NCBI RefSeq assembly: GCF_000308855.1
Contig: NZ_BAGM01000083.1
Location: forward strand, 1-64,000
Source: Nocardia veterana NBRC 100344
GTDB taxonomy: Bacteria > Actinomycetota > Actinomycetes > Mycobacteriales > Mycobacteriaceae
Direction of reading: 5' to 3'
Length of the DNA stretch: 64,000 nucleotides
In this document: in pieces, positions 37,290 through 48,056 of the stretch
Layout of the letters: every line of letters starts with the position of its first letter
How positions within the stretch are numbered: position 1 is the first letter of the stretch
Translations under genes and position numbers: made by a program
The notes under the pieces: generated by a model
Databases searched by the model: none
What the model was told of the DNA's origin: nothing
The model's input: only the letters and a program-made list of their open reading frames with translations

Positions 37290-37889
37290 CTACTCCTGTA
37301 CGGCCGGCTGCGATCCGGCGGAAGTGGGTGATGGCGCGGTGAGCCCGGCGACGACGAATTCGCGCAGCGTCGCGACCGCGGGCGCTGCGATGTCGTAGTC
37401 CTCGGTGCTGCCGAAGCGCACGATGATCAGATCGAAGGCCAGCTGCCAGCGTCGGCGGGCCTCACCGGGCGTCAATTCCGGCAGCAGCTGCGACCACGAC
37501 TCCATCCGGAACCACTGGTGTTGCCACGACATCGGGCGGCGGCGAAGGATCAGCCCGGCCAGCAGCCGCAGATGCAGCCGGCCCATCGGATCGGCGGCCA
37601 GCCCGACGAACGGCTCGAGTACCGCGTCGACCACCGCCGGGACCGACCGCGGTTCGGTGGCCGTGGCCGCCGCCAGCCCCTCGGCCCACAGCGGTCCGAG
37701 CCGGTCCTCGATCAACGCGGCGATCAGCGCCTCCTTGGAACCGAAGTGGTAGTGCACCGCCGCCGGATTGGCGCCCGCGGCCACGCAGATCGCCCGCACC
37801 GAGACCTCCTCGTAGCGCTCGGTGAGCAGGAGCCGCTCGGCGGCCGCCAGGAGTTTCTCGCGGGTGCTCGTCGCCACCTTCTCACTCAT
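37290..37889 (-). CDS. TetR family regulator of the OYE operon
   Basis: A 199-residue repressor with the helix-turn-helix in EKLLAAAERLLLTERYEEVS and VRAICVAAGANPAAVHYHFG (about 10-50), and a helical C-terminal domain of TetR_C type. It is first in the operon tetR-OYE-SDR and divergent from the luciferase-like monooxygenase pair. A 17-bp palindrome in the 168-base gap is the likely operator for both directions. Confidence 0.88.
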   Translation of the reverse strand: MSEKVATSTREKLLAAAERLLLTERYEEVSVRAICVAAGANPAAVHYHFGSKEALIAALIEDRLGPLWAEGLAAATATEPRSVPAVVDAVLEPFVGLAADPMGRLHLRLLAGLILRRRPMSWQHQWFRMESWSQLLPELTPGEARRRWQLAFDLIIVRFGSTEDYDIAAPAVATLREFVVAGLTAPSPTSAGSQPAVQE

Positions 37890-37920
37890 GCCCGCTAGTG
37901 AACCACGACACAGAACAGGT

Positions 37921-37937
37921 TTCAATCATTGATTGAA
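37921..37937. promoter_or_regulatory. Operator palindrome between TetR and LLM genes
   Basis: TTCAATCA and TGATTGAA are perfect inverted copies around one central T. The site lies 32 bases upstream of tetR and 120 bases upstream of the monooxygenase. A looser GTTCA-N6-TGAAC-like repeat lies near 38016-38031. Confidence 0.75.
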
Positions 37938-38057
37938 TCAGTGAGACAAACCGGAGCTCGATCGGCACATCTGCAGTAGTGGACATGTCAAGGAATACTG
38001 GGGGACTCTCACTCGTTCAGGTGATTGAACTTTTGATCAGATCCGCAGGAGGCGGCC

Positions 38058-39197
38058 ATGCAGTTCGGCATCTTCACCGTCGGCGACGTCACCGTCGATC
38101 CGACGACGGGCGTCGCGCCCACCGAGGGCGAGCGCATCCAGGCAATGATGCGGCTCGCGCTCGAGGCCGAGAAGGTCGGCCTCGACGTGTTCGCGACCGG
38201 CGAGCACCACAATCCCCCGTTCGTCCCGTCCTCCCCGACCACCATGCTCGGCTGGGTCGCGGCCCGCACCGAGAAGTTGCTGCTGTCGACCTCGACCACG
38301 CTGATCACCACCAACGATCCGGTGAAGATCGCCGAGGACTACGCGATGCTGCAGCATCTGGCCGGCGGCCGGGTCGACCTGATGATGGGTCGTGGCAATA
38401 CCGGGCCGGTCTATCCGTGGTTCGGGAAGGACATTCGCAAGGGCGTGGAGCTGGCGATCGAGAACTACCATCTGCTGCGCCGACTGTGGCGTGAACCGGT
38501 GGTCGATTGGCAGGGGCAATTCCGTACGCCGCTGCAGGGATTCACGTCCACCCCCGCTCCGCTGGACGGCACCCCGCCGTTCGTCTGGCACGGCTCGATC
38601 CGGTCCCCGGAGATCGCCGAACAGGCCGCGTACTACGGCGACGGCTTCTTCCACAACAACATCTTCTGGAACAAGGAGCACACCCAGGAGATGGTGCGGC
38701 TGTACCGGCAGCGCTTCGAGCACTACGGTCACGGCGCCGCCGACCAGGCCATCGTCGGCCTGGGCGGCCAGGTATTCATGGCCGAAACCGAGGCCGCGGC
38801 CAAGAAGTTCTTCCGCCCGTACTTCGACAACGCGCCCGTCTACGGCCACGGTCCCTCGCTCGAGGATTTCACCGAGATGACGCCGCTGACCGTCGGCACC
38901 CCTGAACAGGTCATCGAGCGCACCCTCGGCTTCGCCGACTATGCCGGCGACTACCAGCGCCAGCTCTTCCTGATCGACCATGCCGGCCTGCCCCTGGAGG
39001 TGGCGCTCGAACAGATCCGGATCCTCGGCACCGAGGTGGTGCCGGTATTGCGCAAGGAGTTCGAATTGCGCCGTCCGGCTCACGTTCCCAGCGATCCGCC
39101 GACCCACGCCACGCTGGTGGCGGCCGGACCGGACGCCCCGCACCATCTGGTCGAGCCGGCGCGCGAGCGGCTGCTCGCCGCCGCCGACCAGGCCTGA
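38058..39197 (+). CDS. Luciferase-like FMN-dependent monooxygenase, CE1758 type
   Basis: TIM-barrel flavin monooxygenase of 379 residues. MQFGIFTVGDVTVDPTTG, ATGEHHNPPFVPSSP and LMMGRGNTGPVYPWFGKD match the LLM group I know as the CE1758 family, which occurs in a two-gene unit with a CE1759-type FMN reductase, present here 35 bases downstream. AGGAGG precedes ATG 38058 with six-base spacing. The substrate of this two-component pair is not established. Likely repressed by the divergent TetR. Confidence 0.88.
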   Translation: MQFGIFTVGDVTVDPTTGVAPTEGERIQAMMRLALEAEKVGLDVFATGEHHNPPFVPSSPTTMLGWVAARTEKLLLSTSTTLITTNDPVKIAEDYAMLQHLAGGRVDLMMGRGNTGPVYPWFGKDIRKGVELAIENYHLLRRLWREPVVDWQGQFRTPLQGFTSTPAPLDGTPPFVWHGSIRSPEIAEQAAYYGDGFFHNNIFWNKEHTQEMVRLYRQRFEHYGHGAADQAIVGLGGQVFMAETEAAAKKFFRPYFDNAPVYGHGPSLEDFTEMTPLTVGTPEQVIERTLGFADYAGDYQRQLFLIDHAGLPLEVALEQIRILGTEVVPVLRKEFELRRPAHVPSDPPTHATLVAAGPDAPHHLVEPARERLLAAADQA

Positions 39198-39232
39198 TTC
39201 GTCCACCACCGCATCGAACGAGGAGCGCACCG

Positions 39233-39910
39233 ATGTCGCATACCGTCGTCGTACTCACCGCCGGATTGTCGCAACCCTCGAGCACCCGGCTGCTCGCCGA
39301 CCAGCTCGCCGATGCGGTGGCCGCCGCCGTCGGCGCCCGCGGCGAGGCCGTCGAATTCGAGGTTATCGAATTACGCGATCTGGCAAGCGATCTCGCTGCC
39401 ACCATGGTGTCGGGTGGCCTGCCCACGCCCGCGGTGGCCGCGGCACGGGAGAAGGTGTCGGCGGCCGACGGCCTCATCGCCGTCACCCCGGTCTTCGCCG
39501 CGAGCTATTCCGGCTTGTTCAAGATGTTCATCGACGTGCTCGACACCGAGGCGCTCAACGCGATGCCGGTCCTCATCGCCGCCACGGCCGGTACGGCCCG
39601 GCACGCCCTGGTGCTCGAACACGCGATGCGGCCGCTGTTCACCTATCTTCGTGCGGTCGTCGTTCCGACCGGCGTCTTCGCGGCAACGGAGGATTTCGGA
39701 TCGGCCGGTCTCGGCGAACGAATCCAGCGGGCGGCCGCCGAATTCGCCACCCTGGTGGTCGCGGTGCCGACCGGCGTGGACGGATTCCTGCCGGAGCCGA
39801 CTCGTGCGCGCCAGTCCGGTAATCATGTCGGCGGAGTGACACCGTTCGCCCAATTGCTGGCCGGGCATACCGGCCATGTCGAACGCCCGCATCGAACGGC
39901 CGAGCGGTAG
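39233..39910 (+). CDS. NAD(P)H-dependent FMN reductase, CE1759 type
   Basis: Flavodoxin-fold reductase of 225 residues that should supply reduced FMN to the monooxygenase upstream. VLTAGLSQPSSTRLLADQL is the FMN phosphate loop, and VTPVFAASYSGLFKMFIDVL matches the flavin-binding P-x-F/Y-x-x-S-x-S-G-L-x-K region of NADPH-dependent FMN reductases. The C-terminal 30 residues are specific to this duo family. AGGAGCGCACCG lies before ATG 39233. Confidence 0.88.
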   Translation: MSHTVVVLTAGLSQPSSTRLLADQLADAVAAAVGARGEAVEFEVIELRDLASDLAATMVSGGLPTPAVAAAREKVSAADGLIAVTPVFAASYSGLFKMFIDVLDTEALNAMPVLIAATAGTARHALVLEHAMRPLFTYLRAVVVPTGVFAATEDFGSAGLGERIQRAAAEFATLVVAVPTGVDGFLPEPTRARQSGNHVGGVTPFAQLLAGHTGHVERPHRTAER

Positions 39911-39993
39911 GGAATTCCCACCCACGCAGGCCCGCGGCCGCTCGCAGCGGGGAAATCCCGTGCGCGGGCGGCCACAGGCAACATGATGGAGGG

Positions 39994-42339
39994 GTGACAC
40001 CTGCCCCCGAAGTACTTCTCGACCACCACTTGCGCGCCTCGGTTCGGGAGGTGACGCCGGGCCCGAAGCGCGGCAGCACCGAACCGATCGGCCACGACAG
40101 TTCGATCACCGTCGGCACCTGTCTCGAGCTGTTCGACGCGCAGGCGGCGAGCCGGCATCTGGATCTGGCGGCGCGGCGGCTGGGCACGGCCAGACGCGGC
40201 TACTACAGCATCGGGTCCAGCGGACACGAGGGCAATGTGGTGTTGGGGCACACGTTGCGCAGCACCGATCCGGCTCTGCTGCACTACCGTTCGGGCGCCT
40301 TGTTCGTCCATCGCTGCCGGCAGGTTCCCGGTCTGGATCCGATTCGCGATGTGCTGCTGGGTGTCGTCGCCGCGGCCGCCGACCCGATCTCCGGTGGACG
40401 ACACAAGGTTTTCGGCAGTGCGCCCGCGGGGGTGATACCGCAAACCTCCACCATCGCCTCCCATCTTCCCCGTGCGATGGGACTCGCCTTCGCGCTCGAC
40501 CGGGCACGCCGCCTGAACCTGAGCACACCGTGGCCGCGAGATGCCGTGGTGCTGTGCACTTTCGGTGACGCCTCGGCCAATCATTCGACCGCGCTCGGTG
40601 CGATCAACGCCGCGATCCACACCGCGCACCAGGGCATCGCGATGCCGCTGCTGTTCGTCTGCGAGGACAACGGGCTCGGCATCAGCGTGCCCACTCCGCC
40701 GGACTGGATCGAGTCGGCCTTCGGGTCCCGGCCGGGCCTGCGCTACTACGATGCCGACGGGTCCGATCTGCTGCAGTCGCTGTCGGTGGCGTCCGCGGCC
40801 GCGGAATCGGTGCGCGCGCGGCGGCGGCCCGCCCTCCTGCGGTTGCGCACGGTGCGGTTGCTCGGTCACGCCGGATCGGATGTCGAGGCAGCATACCGGC
40901 GGCCGGAGGATATCGATGCCGACCGGCGGCGGGACCCGGTCGCGGCGACCGCGCGCCTGCTGGTCGAGATCGGCGCGGGGACGGCCGAGGAAATCCTCGC
41001 CCGCTACGACGCCATCGGAGCACAGGTCGAGGCGGCGGCGGCCCGGGTGGTGAACGAGCCACATCTCGATTCGGCCGAGGCGGTTCGGGCGCCCCTGCGG
41101 TTCGATAGCAGCCGGCCGGTCACCCCGCGCGGCAGCCGGCCGAGCGATCGAACGTCGGTGACCAGGTCATTTTCCGACGCGCGTCCGGCTCCTGACCGAG
41201 TCACCGAGTCCGGGCCCGCCGACTTCGTGACACACTCCGGCCCGGAGGGCGGCGGGTCCGTCGCCCCCGAACCCGCGCGCTCGGAGCCCGGCGCGGACGA
41301 GGCCGGTCGTCCGGGACCGATGACGCTGGCGCAGGCCGTCAACCACACGCTCGCCGCCCTGCTCGACCGCGATGCCGACATCCTGGTCTTCGGCGAGGAC
41401 GTCGGCCGCAAGGGCGGCGTGTACGGCGTGACCAAGGGCTTGCAGCGGCGGTTCGGCGCCCGGCGCGTCTTCGACACTCTGCTGGACGAGCAGAGCGTCC
41501 TCGGCACCGCATTGGGCGCGGGTCTGGCCGGCCTTCTTCCCGTCCCGGAGATCCAGTATCTGGCCTATCTGCACAATGCGCTCGATCAGATCCGCGGCGA
41601 AGCGGCCACTCTGTCGTTCTTCTCCGCGGGACAGTACCGCAACCCGATGGTGGTGCGGATCGCCGCATTCGCCTACCAGCGCGGCTTCGGCGGGCATTTC
41701 CACAACGACAATTCCGTTGCGGCACTGCGGGACATCCCCGGTGTCGTGGTTGCCGCGCCGGCGCGAGCCGACGATGCCGCGGCCATGCTGCGCAGCTGTG
41801 TCGAGGCCGCGCGCACCGACGGCCGGGTCTGCCTCTTCCTCGAACCCATCGCGCTGTACCACACCCGGGATCTGCACCGTCCCGGCGACGAGGGCTGGCT
41901 GGCCACGCCGAGCGAGGGCCCGGCCGCGATCGCCCGGGGCCGAATCCACGGGGACGGCGCCCATCTGACGATCGTCACCTTCGCCAACGGGGTGCCGATG
42001 AGCCTGCGCGCCGCACAACGCCTGGCCGACAGCGGGATTCACGCCCGCGTCCTCGACCTGCGCTGGCTCGCTCCGCTTCCGATCGACGATCTGCTGCACC
42101 ACGCGCACGCCACCGGAGCCGTCCTGATCGCCGACGAAACCCGGCGCAGCGGCGGGGTGTCGGAATCGGTGTGCACCGCCCTGGTCGATCACGGTTTCGA
42201 CGGTCGCCTCGGTCGCGTCACCAGTGACGACAGTTTCGTACCGCTCGGGCCCGCCGCCAATTCGGTCCTGCTGACCGAAGCCGCGATCGAGTCCGCCGCG
42301 CGCCGACTGCTGGAGTCCGGGGCACCCGTGCGGAAATGA
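39994..42339 (+). CDS. Fused E1-alpha/E1-beta 2-oxoacid dehydrogenase
   Basis: One 781-residue chain contains both halves of a heterotetrameric-type E1. Residues about 30-345 are E1-alpha: HYRSGALFVHRC, and the TPP motif GDASANHSTALGAINAAIH (about 190) ending at CEDNGLGIS. Residues about 445-775 are E1-beta: MTLAQAVNHTLAALL, FGEDVGRKGGVYGVTKGL and the DLRWLAPLP region. A 100-residue polar, Pro/Ser/Glu-rich linker joins them. It would decarboxylate a 2-oxoacid, probably branched-chain, and pass the acyl group to a lipoyl E2; no E2 or E3 gene is in the window. GTG 39994 is the start; GGAGG directly abuts it, so the start may be leaderless. Confidence 0.9.
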   Translation: MTPAPEVLLDHHLRASVREVTPGPKRGSTEPIGHDSSITVGTCLELFDAQAASRHLDLAARRLGTARRGYYSIGSSGHEGNVVLGHTLRSTDPALLHYRSGALFVHRCRQVPGLDPIRDVLLGVVAAAADPISGGRHKVFGSAPAGVIPQTSTIASHLPRAMGLAFALDRARRLNLSTPWPRDAVVLCTFGDASANHSTALGAINAAIHTAHQGIAMPLLFVCEDNGLGISVPTPPDWIESAFGSRPGLRYYDADGSDLLQSLSVASAAAESVRARRRPALLRLRTVRLLGHAGSDVEAAYRRPEDIDADRRRDPVAATARLLVEIGAGTAEEILARYDAIGAQVEAAAARVVNEPHLDSAEAVRAPLRFDSSRPVTPRGSRPSDRTSVTRSFSDARPAPDRVTESGPADFVTHSGPEGGGSVAPEPARSEPGADEAGRPGPMTLAQAVNHTLAALLDRDADILVFGEDVGRKGGVYGVTKGLQRRFGARRVFDTLLDEQSVLGTALGAGLAGLLPVPEIQYLAYLHNALDQIRGEAATLSFFSAGQYRNPMVVRIAAFAYQRGFGGHFHNDNSVAALRDIPGVVVAAPARADDAAAMLRSCVEAARTDGRVCLFLEPIALYHTRDLHRPGDEGWLATPSEGPAAIARGRIHGDGAHLTIVTFANGVPMSLRAAQRLADSGIHARVLDLRWLAPLPIDDLLHHAHATGAVLIADETRRSGGVSESVCTALVDHGFDGRLGRVTSDDSFVPLGPAANSVLLTEAAIESAARRLLESGAPVRK

Positions 42340-42393
42340 CGCGCGCCGCGGCAGCGGTGCACACGACGCTGGTCAGTCGACGGACGCTGTCAC

Positions 42394-43572
42394 TCAGCGC
42401 AGCGTGACCGTCGTCGGGAGCGCCGCGAACCCGCGATTGTTCGACGAATGGATGCGCCGCAGACCCGCCGGATCGATCTCGTAATCGCTGATGCGCGTGC
42501 TGATCTCGCCGAGCGCGGTGCGCAGTTCCAGCAATCCGAGGTTCGAGCCGAGGCAGTGGTGACGGCCGCTGCCGAACACCAGCGCGTCGCGGGTGTCACG
42601 ATCGAGGTCGAATGCGTCGGGCCGGTCGAAGACCTCTGGATCCCGATTCGCCGAACCGGTCAGCAGCAGCATCCGCGCCCCCGCCGGGATCGTGACCCCG
42701 TGCAATTCCACGGCTTCGGTGGTGGTCCGCAGTTGCGACTGGGTGGCCGGGTCGTAGCGCATCCCCTCCGCGATCCAGTCGTCGAGCCGACCGCCGAGCG
42801 CCGCGGCGCGTTGCTGCGGGTGCGTCCAACCCGCGTACCAGATGTTGCCGAGGGTGAGCATGGTCGTCTCGATACCGGCACCGACCAGCAGGATGAGAAC
42901 GCCCACGATCTCTTCCGGGGTGAGCCGGTCGTCGCCGTCGGCGGCATCGAGCAGACCGGACAGCAGGTCGTCGGCGCGGTTCTTACTGCGTTCGATGGTC
43001 AGTTCGGTGTAGTAGCCGACCAGTGCGCCGATGGCCTGCATCGCCTCGGGCCGCAGATCGGTCGATTCCTCCTCGGTGTACATGATCTCCATGCCGAGTT
43101 TGCGCACCAGGTCACGGTCCGCGCTCGGCACCCCCACCAGTTCGGAGATGACTTCGGTCGGGTACGGCCCGGCGAACTCGCTCATCAGATCGAAACTGCC
43201 CCGCTCGAGCAGCGGCGCCAGCAGGCCCGTGGCAATCTCGCGCAGTCGTGGCGCCAGGGCCTGGACCCGCCGGGCGGTGAACGCACGGGCGACCAGGCCC
43301 CGCATCCGGGTGTGCTTCGGCGGGTCCATCGCGACGAACGAGAAGAACCGTTCGGCCTGCGGGCCCCAGAACGCCGGCTCCATCCGCAACCCGTTGGCGC
43401 TCGAGAAGCGATCCGAATCGCGCAGTGCCGCAATCACATCGGAGTACCTCGACAGCGCCCAGAAGTCGTCGTCGGCATTGCGGTAGACCGGGGCTTCGGT
43501 GCGCAACCGGGCGTAGATCGGATAGGGATCCTCGTGAACCCCGAAATCGTACGGACTGAACTGCACTGACAT
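42394..43572 (-). CDS. Cytochrome P450
   Basis: Soluble bacterial P450 of 392 residues: I-helix GAGIETT (about 236), the K-helix ExxR in EGMRYDP, and the heme loop FGSGRHHCLGSNLG (Cys about 344). The pattern around SSANGLRMEP and MDPPKHTRMRGLVARAF is that of CYP families acting on terpenoid, steroid or polyketide substrates. It needs ferredoxin and reductase from elsewhere. ATG 43572 follows GGGGAGG with six-base spacing. Divergent from a methyltransferase gene. Confidence 0.94.
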   Translation of the reverse strand: MSVQFSPYDFGVHEDPYPIYARLRTEAPVYRNADDDFWALSRYSDVIAALRDSDRFSSANGLRMEPAFWGPQAERFFSFVAMDPPKHTRMRGLVARAFTARRVQALAPRLREIATGLLAPLLERGSFDLMSEFAGPYPTEVISELVGVPSADRDLVRKLGMEIMYTEEESTDLRPEAMQAIGALVGYYTELTIERSKNRADDLLSGLLDAADGDDRLTPEEIVGVLILLVGAGIETTMLTLGNIWYAGWTHPQQRAAALGGRLDDWIAEGMRYDPATQSQLRTTTEAVELHGVTIPAGARMLLLTGSANRDPEVFDRPDAFDLDRDTRDALVFGSGRHHCLGSNLGLLELRTALGEISTRISDYEIDPAGLRRIHSSNNRGFAALPTTVTLR

Positions 43573-43682
43573 ATCGAGCCTCCCCAGCCGCACGGCAGGG
43601 GGCCGCGCCGGTTCGTCATCCGAGCTGACAGGATGACAGTAGACGATAATCGAGCGTCATCGTCGAAGAGAGGAGTGGTGTG

Positions 43683-44525
43683 ATGGACCCGCTGACCGGA
43701 TCACACGACCGACATGCGGATCCGGTGGCTCCCCCCGGGATCGACGTGACCACGCCGCACCCGGCCCGGCGTTACGACTACTGGCTGGGCGGCGTGGACA
43801 ATTTCGAGGCCGACCGCGCCTCCGCGGAAGCCGTGGCCGAGGCGTTTCCCAGCGTGCAGATCGCGGCGTTGGAGAATCGCGCGTTCCTGCGTCGCGTCGT
43901 CGGCTACCTGGCCGCCGAGGCCGGGATTCGTCAGTTCCTCGATCTGGGCGCCGGTCTGCCTACCGCCGGGAACGTGCACGAGATCGCGCAGGCCGTCGCT
44001 CCGGAGTCGCGGATCGTCTACGTCGACAACGACCCCATCGTCGCCCTGCACGCACGCAGCCTGCTCGACAGCGCGCCCGAGGGGGCGACCAGGTATCTCG
44101 AGGCCGATGCCCGCCGGCCGGAGACGATCCTGACCCATCCGGACCTGCTCGCCACCCTGGATCTGTCGCACCCGGTGGCGCTGATCATGCTCGCGGTCAT
44201 GCATTTCCTCCCCGACGACGACCGGCCCTACGACGTGGTCGAACAGCTGATCGAGGCCCTGGCGCCGGGCAGCTATCTGGTGATGTCACATGCCACCAGT
44301 GACCATCTGTCCGAAGAGGATCTGGCCGACAGCGAGCGGGCGAACAAGCGCAGCGGTATCCCGTTCCGGTTGCGGTCGACCGTCGAATTCAGCCGATTCT
44401 TCACCGGCCTGGAGCTGGTGGAGCCCGGCATCGTCTCGATCATCAACTGGCCCACCGAATCTCATCGCGCGCATCCGCGACCCGAGGCCGTCTCGATGCT
44501 CGGCGCCGTCGCCCGCAAACCCTGA
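43683..44525 (+). CDS. SAM-dependent methyltransferase, DUF574 type
   Basis: A 280-residue protein of the actinobacterial DUF574 (PF04672-like) group. PGIDVTTPHPARRYDYWLGG with VDNFEADR is its signature N-terminus, then the SAM-binding FLDLGAGLPTAGNVHE (about 79), VYVDNDPIVALHA and LMLAVMHFLPDDDRP. Members are numerous in Nocardia and Streptomyces but substrates are unknown. ATG 43683 is preferred (AGGAG seven bases upstream). The 110-base gap to the P450 has an inverted repeat GATGAC/GTCATC (43632-43637 and 43656-43661). Confidence 0.87.
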   Translation: MDPLTGSHDRHADPVAPPGIDVTTPHPARRYDYWLGGVDNFEADRASAEAVAEAFPSVQIAALENRAFLRRVVGYLAAEAGIRQFLDLGAGLPTAGNVHEIAQAVAPESRIVYVDNDPIVALHARSLLDSAPEGATRYLEADARRPETILTHPDLLATLDLSHPVALIMLAVMHFLPDDDRPYDVVEQLIEALAPGSYLVMSHATSDHLSEEDLADSERANKRSGIPFRLRSTVEFSRFFTGLELVEPGIVSIINWPTESHRAHPRPEAVSMLGAVARKP

Positions 44526-44612
44526 CCCGACCCGCATCCGGCTCATGGCTTCGGTGCCGGACCGAGTGCCGCTCCGCGGCTCGACGGTCACCGCCGTGCG
44601 CAGCGACGATGC

Positions 44613-44644
44613 GGCCCCGATACCGCACCAGCGGTACCGGGGCC
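44613..44644. terminator. Strong hairpin between convergent genes
   Basis: Arms of 14 bases (44613-44626 and 44631-44644) pair with one mismatch around an ACCA loop. It lies between the methyltransferase stop (44525) and the tpiA stop (44685), so it can end transcription from both sides. Confidence 0.75.
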
Positions 44645-44684
44645 GATTCGCGTTGTGTCGCGGGCGATTACGCGTCGTCGCCGA

Positions 44685-45470
44685 TCAGGGCAGCGGGCCG
44701 CCCGCGGCGATCGCCGAGAGCGTCGCGAACTCGTCGCCCTTGAGCGAGGCACCGCCGACGAGCGCACCGTCGATGTCGGGGGCCGCGATCAGCTCGCCGA
44801 CATTCTTGGCATTGACCGAACCGCCGTAGAGGATGCGCACACCCGCCGCAACCTCCGGACCGGCGAGTTCCGCCAGTTCGGTACGCAGCGCGCCGCAGAC
44901 CTCCTGCGCATCGGCCGGCGTGGCGACCCGGCCCGTGCCGATCGCCCACACCGGTTCATAGGCGATGACCACCTTGGCGATCTGCTCGGCGGACAGGCCC
45001 TTGAGCGAACCGCGCAATTGCTCGAGGTTGTACTCCACGTGGGTCTGCGCCTCGCGGACCCCGAGACCTTCGCCGATGCACACGATCGGGGTCATGTCGT
45101 ACTGCAGCACCTTCTTGGCCTTCGCCAGCACCGTGGCGTCGTCCTCGTTGTGGTACTGCCGCCGTTCGGAGTGCCCGACCACGACGAAGCTGCAGGACAG
45201 CTTCGCCAGCATCGCCGCACTGATCTCACCGGTGTAGGCACCCGAATCGTGCACCGAGACGTCCTGGGCGCCGAAGGTGAGCCGGAGCCGGTCGCCCTCG
45301 ATCAGCGTCTGGATGCTGCGAATATCGGTGAACGGTGGAAGGACGGTGACGTCGACCTTGTCGAAGTACTTGTCCGGCAGGGCGAACGCGATCTTCTGCA
45401 CCAGGGCGATGGCCTCGAGGTGATTGAGGTTCATCTTCCAGTTGCCGGCGATCAACGGTTTGCGTGCCAT
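44685..45470 (-). CDS. tpiA: Triosephosphate isomerase
   Basis: Interconverts dihydroxyacetone phosphate and glyceraldehyde 3-phosphate. The 261-residue barrel has [12 protein letters not shown] (Lys about 13), the electrophile His in VVVGHSERR (about 99), the catalytic Glu in [15 protein letters not shown] (about 171) and the phosphate loop [16 protein letters not shown] 45470 lies two bases after the pgk stop; a TTG two codons upstream is less likely. Last gene of gap-pgk-tpiA. Confidence 0.97.
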   Translation of the reverse strand: MARKPLIAGNWKMNLNHLEAIALVQKIAFALPDKYFDKVDVTVLPPFTDIRSIQTLIEGDRLRLTFGAQDVSVHDSGAYTGEISAAMLAKLSCSFVVVGHSERRQYHNEDDATVLAKAKKVLQYDMTPIVCIGEGLGVREAQTHVEYNLEQLRGSLKGLSAEQIAKVVIAYEPVWAIGTGRVATPADAQEVCGALRTELAELAGPEVAAGVRILYGGSVNAKNVGELIAAPDIDGALVGGASLKGDEFATLSAIAAGGPLP

Positions 45471-45472
45471 GC

Positions 45473-46693
45473 TCAAGCCTCCCCGTCTTCCAGAACGCTG
45501 ATCCCCGGAAGCTGTTTGCCCTCCAGGTATTCCAGCGAGGCGCCACCACCGGTGGAGATATGGGAGAAACCGTCCTCCGGCAGGCCGAGGGTGCGCACGG
45601 CCGCGGCCGAGTCGCCGCCGCCGACCACGGTGAACGCGCCCTTACCGGTCGCCGTGACCAGAGCCTCGGCCACCGCGCGGGTGCCGGCCGCGAAGGCCTC
45701 GAACTCGAACACGCCCATCGGGCCGTTCCAGAACACCGTCCGTGCCTCGGTCAGCAGCGCGGCGAACCGCTTGGCCGACTCCGGACCGATGTCAAGGCCC
45801 ATCCAGCCATCGGGAATCTCGTTGGCGGACACCGTCTTCGACTCCGCGTCGGCCGCGAACTTGTCGGCCACCACGATGTCGACCGGCAGATGGATCACGT
45901 CGGCGTAGCGCTCGAGCAGATCCTTGCAGGTGTCGACCATCTCCTCCTGGAGCAGCGAGGATCCGACCGAAAGGCCCTGAGCGACAAGAAAGGTGAAGCA
46001 CATGCCGCCGCCGATGACGAGAGTGTCGACCTTGGGGGCCAGCGCCTCGATGACGGCGAGCTTGTCGGAGACCTTCGAGCCGCCGAGCACCACCGCGTAG
46101 GGGCGTTCGGTGTCGGTGGTCAGCTTGCGCAGCACGTCGACTTCCGCGGCCACCAGCGTGCCGGCGTAGTGCGGCAGCAGCTGGGCCACGTCGTAGACGG
46201 AGGCCTGCTTGCGGTGCACGACGCCGAAACCGTCGGAGACGAAGGCGCCGTCGTCACCGACCAGCTCGACCAGAGCACGAGCCAGCTTCTGCCGCTGCGC
46301 ATCGTCCTTGCTGGTCTCACGGGGATCGAAGCGGATGTTCTCCAGCAGCAGCACGTCACCGTCGGTGAGGCCTTCCGAACGCGCGAGCGCGTCCTGGCCC
46401 ACGACATCGCCGGCGAGCTGGACGTTGCGGCCCAGCTCTTCGCTCAGTTTCGCCGCGACCGGCGCGAGGGAGAGCGTCGGATCCGGCTCGCCCTTGGGAC
46501 GGCCGAGGTGCGCGGTGACGACGACCTTGGCGCCGGCCTCGGCGAGCGCCTTGATGGTGGGCACGGAGGCGATGATCCGGCCCGGATCGGTGATCTGTCC
46601 GTTGTCGAGGGGGACGTTCAGGTCGGAGCGTACGAGGACGCCCCGGCCTTCGACACCCTCGGCCAGCAGATCCTGAAGGGTCTTGACTGCCAT
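45473..46693 (-). CDS. pgk: Phosphoglycerate kinase
   Basis: Transfers phosphate from 1,3-bisphosphoglycerate to ADP. The 406-residue product has the substrate loop [14 protein letters not shown] (about 21), [12 protein letters not shown] and the hinge. The nucleotide part carries [22 protein letters not shown] and GGGDSAAAV. All motifs are intact. It starts four bases after the gap stop and is probably coupled. Confidence 0.97.
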   Translation of the reverse strand: MAVKTLQDLLAEGVEGRGVLVRSDLNVPLDNGQITDPGRIIASVPTIKALAEAGAKVVVTAHLGRPKGEPDPTLSLAPVAAKLSEELGRNVQLAGDVVGQDALARSEGLTDGDVLLLENIRFDPRETSKDDAQRQKLARALVELVGDDGAFVSDGFGVVHRKQASVYDVAQLLPHYAGTLVAAEVDVLRKLTTDTERPYAVVLGGSKVSDKLAVIEALAPKVDTLVIGGGMCFTFLVAQGLSVGSSLLQEEMVDTCKDLLERYADVIHLPVDIVVADKFAADAESKTVSANEIPDGWMGLDIGPESAKRFAALLTEARTVFWNGPMGVFEFEAFAAGTRAVAEALVTATGKGAFTVVGGGDSAAAVRTLGLPEDGFSHISTGGGASLEYLEGKQLPGISVLEDGEA

Positions 46694-46697
46694 GGGT

Positions 46698-47735
<1,038 letters not shown>

Positions 47736-48056
47736 TCAAGCGGATTCATTCCGATGCCAGACCACCCTAATGCCCGGCCATAACATCACGGACACGCCCC
47801 TGCCGCGACCTCACCGACCCGGCGCTGCGCCGGTGAGCGTGCAGATGCCGCCCGCGACCGGCGTCGTTGCCGCCGCCCGGGCTTGCCCGTCGCGGCCGGG
47901 GTACCCACCTACGCGGCTTTCACCGAACTCGGCGCAGGAAATCCGGTTACTCCGAAATCCGGATGCTCCGCCCGCCGAGGACCAGCGACCGCCGGGGGTT
48001 CGGTAGCGAGAGCCTATCGCACGACGATCGCCGCCGAAGCCGTGCCGAGCGCCGGT

